The notes below the pieces were generated by a model that was not told the DNA's origin, searched no databases, and saw only the letters and a program-made list of their open reading frames with translations. Shown here one piece after another: positions 61,066 to 64,000 of a DNA stretch of 64,000 nucleotides (its first letter is position 1; the number at the start of each line of letters is the position of its first letter). The translations under genes and the position numbers were made by a program. This DNA comes from Polynucleobacter sp. AM-7D1. GTDB lineage: Bacteria; Pseudomonadota; Gammaproteobacteria; Burkholderiales; Burkholderiaceae. Location: NCBI RefSeq assembly GCF_018688455.1, contig NZ_CP061319.1:434001-498000 (forward strand), given 5' to 3'.

Positions 61066-61685
61066 ATGCGGGCAACTTTAGCGAAATCCAATAATTGGTT
61101 AACTTCAAAAATAGGTAATCCCATGATACCGCTATAGCTGCCTTTAATTGAGGGAATAAAAGCCCCTCCCAAACCTTGAATGCCATACGCTCCGGCCTTA
61201 CCAAAGGGCTCCCCGCTTTCAATATAGCTGTCAATTTGTCCTTGAGTTAAATGGGCAAACTCCACTTCGGAGACTTGTACTAAACAAAGTGGGTTTGTTT
61301 TAGGGTCAATTGTGAGCACAACTGCAGTGAGTACTTCATGTACTTTGCCGCTGAGCATTTTTAGAATGCGTTCAGCATCGGCGGCATCACTCGGTTTTCC
61401 TAGAATCTCGCCGGCAGGATTGCCAGGCAAGCTGACAGTGGTATCTGCACACAGAATGGGTGCCCAAGGTCTTCCGTTGTTTTGCCACCTCGCTAATGCA
61501 ATAGCACTTTTGGCGAAGGTGACTCGCTCAACATAATCACGCGCCTTTTCATTGGGGAGAGGAACTTCAAGAGTCTCCGTATCTTCACCCGGTCCTGCAA
61601 CCAGCATTTCGAATTGGACACCAATCTGTTTGAGTAACTCTTGGCGACGTGGACTTTGTGAGGCAAGGTAAATATAAGAAAACAT
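61062..61685 (-). CDS. maf: Maf-type nucleotide pyrophosphatase
   Basis: Maf-family proteins hydrolyse non-canonical or canonical nucleoside triphosphates. The 207-residue product starts FSYIYLASQSPRRQELLKQI (S-x-S-PRR), has VLCADTTVSLPGNPAGEILG and SYIESGEPFGKAGAYGIQGL, and ends with a YSGIMGLPIFEV motif. I chose ATG 61685, seven bases after the rlmH stop; the open frame to 61751 would add an unlike N-terminus overlapping rlmH. It is in an operon with rlmH, rsfS and rng. Confidence 0.92.
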   Translation of the reverse strand: MFSYIYLASQSPRRQELLKQIGVQFEMLVAGPGEDTETLEVPLPNEKARDYVERVTFAKSAIALARWQNNGRPWAPILCADTTVSLPGNPAGEILGKPSDAADAERILKMLSGKVHEVLTAVVLTIDPKTNPLCLVQVSEVEFAHLTQGQIDSYIESGEPFGKAGAYGIQGLGGAFIPSIKGSYSGIMGLPIFEVNQLLDFAKVARI

Positions 61686-61692
61686 GAATGAC

Positions 61693-62136
61693 TTACTCGC
61701 GGTGATAGGGGTGACCCTGCAAAATAGTCCAAGCTCGATAGAGCTGCTCAACTAATAAGACTCTTGCCATTGCGTGAGGCAATGTCAGGCTTGAGAGGCG
61801 CCACATTGCTTGAGCACCCTCCTTGAGACTGGGATCGAGTCCATCGGCACCACCAATCAAGAAGGTGATGTCAAAACCTTCTTGCCGCCAGTTTGCCAGC
61901 TGCGTAGCTAGATTTTGAGTGGTCTGATCTTTGCCGCGTTCATCCAGCGCAATGACGCGAGAACCTTTTGGAATAGCTGCTGCAATTTTGATAGCCTCTT
62001 TAGCTGGGGTGAGATCGGGCTTAATCTCTTTGATTTCGATGCTGCAGTCTGCGGGCATGCGCTTAATGTAATCATGGGTTGCAGTTGCAACCCATTCTGG
62101 CATTTTGTGACCAACAGAAACAATCGTTAAACGCAT
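61693..62136 (-). CDS. rlmH: 23S rRNA pseudouridine-1915 N3-methyltransferase RlmH
   Basis: RlmH methylates pseudouridine 1915 in helix 69 of 23S rRNA. The 147-residue product is a small SPOUT protein with the start [29 protein letters not shown], the knot segment [17 protein letters not shown] and a C-terminal [20 protein letters not shown]. Every expected motif is present. It lies between maf and rsfS, the usual order. Confidence 0.96.
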   Translation of the reverse strand: MRLTIVSVGHKMPEWVATATHDYIKRMPADCSIEIKEIKPDLTPAKEAIKIAAAIPKGSRVIALDERGKDQTTQNLATQLANWRQEGFDITFLIGGADGLDPSLKEGAQAMWRLSSLTLPHAMARVLLVEQLYRAWTILQGHPYHRE

Positions 62137-62146
62137 TGCTAAGACA

Positions 62147-62536
62147 TTAATCTTCGTCGTCGGGTTCGCTTGCTTTCACAAGACCTTTGTCTGCTGCCAA
62201 TTTGACGCGCACCGGCTTGGCGCCCCACATACCTTCAAGTTGGTAGTAAGCGCGCAATGCGGGTTGCAAAATGTGAACCACGATGTCGCCACAGTCGACG
62301 AGCACCCATTCACCAGTTTCTAAGCCTTCGACGGAAATGACTTCGCCGCCCTTTGCATTAACCGCTTCTTTAACTGACATGGCTAATGATCTAGTCTGGC
62401 GATTAGATGTACCGGTGGCGATGATGACGCGATCAAACAGTTCGCTGAGTTTAGTGGTGTCGTAAACGCGAATATCTTGAGCCTTGACATCTTCAAGGGC
62501 ATCGATCACGACACGTTGTAATTTAGTTAAGTCCAT
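62147..62536 (-). CDS. rsfS: Ribosome silencing factor RsfS
   Basis: RsfS binds uL14 and blocks 50S-30S joining under starvation. The 129-residue product has the family pattern [54 protein letters not shown] and [12 protein letters not shown]. It is 10 bases upstream of rlmH on the same strand, and 54 bases downstream of nadD. The C-terminal acidic tail (SEPDDED) is short and typical. Confidence 0.96.
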   Translation of the reverse strand: MDLTKLQRVVIDALEDVKAQDIRVYDTTKLSELFDRVIIATGTSNRQTRSLAMSVKEAVNAKGGEVISVEGLETGEWVLVDCGDIVVHILQPALRAYYQLEGMWGAKPVRVKLAADKGLVKASEPDDED

Positions 62537-62590
62537 AGTTTCTTTAATATTTTTCTGAGATTTTTGTATATAAGGGTGATCTTAGCCTGA

Positions 62591-63295
62591 TTACTTATAC
62601 AGACACAGATTTGTGATGATTTCTAAAGCGTGTGATGGAATGTGCTCGGAGGCAATAGCACTACGAGAAGTGCTTTTAAGCTGATTCCGCAATTCGGTTG
62701 ATGAAAGGTCTACTGAAAGACTGTTATCTAGGTAGATGCGGCCAAATGGGCTTTTTTCAAGGGTATCTGGGTCATTACATTGATGATTTGCCAATAAAGC
62801 CTTAATTTCAGGGCTCATCTCTGCGGAAAACTCGTAATGAGGCCTGCTGGCTACTGCGAAATTCACAAAACCCAACAATTGATCCCAGGAGTTCCAGGAG
62901 GGGAGGTTTAGAAGGGAGTCAGCCCCCATTAACCAAGTCAGGCTAACTTGAGGTCCAAAACGCTCTCTGAGAGCTTCTGCGGTATCAATGGCATAGCTTG
63001 GGCCTGCACGATCAATTTCAATGCGATCAACGCCAATTTGAGTCGGTATTTTTAAATATAGAAATGCACGAGCCAGATCAATGCCTGCTGCTTCAGTTAG
63101 TTTCAGACGTAACTCAGCAGGCGTGATGTCAGAGTCTTTTTGCCAAGGTTCGCCACTAGGGATGAGTAGCAAGACATCAAGATGCAAAACCTTTGCAAAA
63201 TGGGTAGCTAATTTAAGGTGGCCAAGATGTGGTGGGTCAAACGTACCACCCAGAATGCCAATTTTTTTTGGGGTATCCAAATGCGCTGAGCTCAA
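62591..63295 (-). CDS. nadD: Nicotinate-nucleotide adenylyltransferase NadD
   Basis: NadD converts nicotinate mononucleotide and ATP to nicotinic acid adenine dinucleotide. The 234-residue product has the nucleotidyltransferase start GILGGTFDPPHLGHLKLA, the WLMGADSLLNLPSW segment and the late SSTELRNQL motif. The start is TTG 63295, one base beyond the hemF stop; no ATG fits. It is the second gene of the row hemF-nadD-rsfS-rlmH-maf-rng. Confidence 0.92.
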   Translation of the reverse strand: MSSAHLDTPKKIGILGGTFDPPHLGHLKLATHFAKVLHLDVLLLIPSGEPWQKDSDITPAELRLKLTEAAGIDLARAFLYLKIPTQIGVDRIEIDRAGPSYAIDTAEALRERFGPQVSLTWLMGADSLLNLPSWNSWDQLLGFVNFAVASRPHYEFSAEMSPEIKALLANHQCNDPDTLEKSPFGRIYLDNSLSVDLSSTELRNQLKSTSRSAIASEHIPSHALEIITNLCLYK

Positions 63296-63296
63296 C

Positions 63297-64000
<704 letters not shown>

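Noticed and set aside
61686-61751. Longer Maf N-terminus
   Set aside because: The added residues overlap rlmH and do not match the family, which starts just before SQSPRR.

Overview
The window looks like chromosomal DNA of a free-living betaproteobacterium of the Burkholderiales, most like Polynucleobacter or a close relative. This is inferred from gene content and order, not from a search: an rng-maf-rlmH-rsfS-nadD-hemF row, amiC-tsaE beside queG, dnaE beside LPS glycosyltransferases and msbA, two Bug/TctC-type binding proteins, moderate GC and very tight gene packing. No insertion sequence, integrase, CRISPR array or rRNA was seen.

Layout. (1) 1-9908: the end of a flagellar operon, flgH (3' part), flgI, flgJ (rod-binding domain only), flgK, flgL, motA, motB, three unassigned envelope proteins and flhB. 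(2) 9905-19550: a cell-envelope region with a LytM/M23 endopeptidase, three bactofilins in a row, a ParA-like ATPase, three unassigned genes that continue the same run, a Rap1a-like secreted protein, an adhesin-E-like protein and a voltage-gated K+ channel. (3) 19775-24296: FabI, a MaoC-Pta fusion, acetate kinase and a GST-like protein. (4) 24354-28760: an oxidative-stress block of rubrerythrin, a GlpC-like Fe-S protein, a DUF3501 protein, OxyR with both peroxidatic-type cysteines, and a FrnE-like DsbA-family protein. (5) 28931-39100: a patchwork of catabolic and accessory genes ending at an intact tRNA-Lys(UUU). Four diverged fragments resembling the 3' half of that tRNA lie at the module borders, all in the same orientation. 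(6) 39186-43363: amiC, tsaE, queG, azlC, azlD. (7) 43385-49049: a 2-hydroxyacid (glycolate or D-lactate) block with a fused FAD/Fe-S dehydrogenase, a GntR/FCD regulator, a divergent alanine/serine-glyoxylate aminotransferase and a GlcG-like protein. (8) 49056-64000: housekeeping genes rhlE, gluQ, dnaE, an LPS-core glycosyltransferase run, msbA, rng, maf, rlmH, rsfS, nadD and hemF (3' part).

How the parts fit. The flagellar and bactofilin regions both concern envelope-spanning structures. The LytM peptidase, bactofilins and ParA-like ATPase could form a positioned wall-remodelling module. The tRNA-Lys block carries lactone/amidohydrolase, CoA-transferase and HMG-CoA-lyase-type enzymes with two orphan solute-binding proteins, suggesting uptake and breakdown of small carboxylates. 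The GntR block fits oxidation of glycolate to glyoxylate followed by transamination to glycine. The most interesting observations are the repeated tRNA-Lys-like fragments bordering catabolic modules and the tri-bactofilin/ParA/M23 locus with its unknown partner genes.
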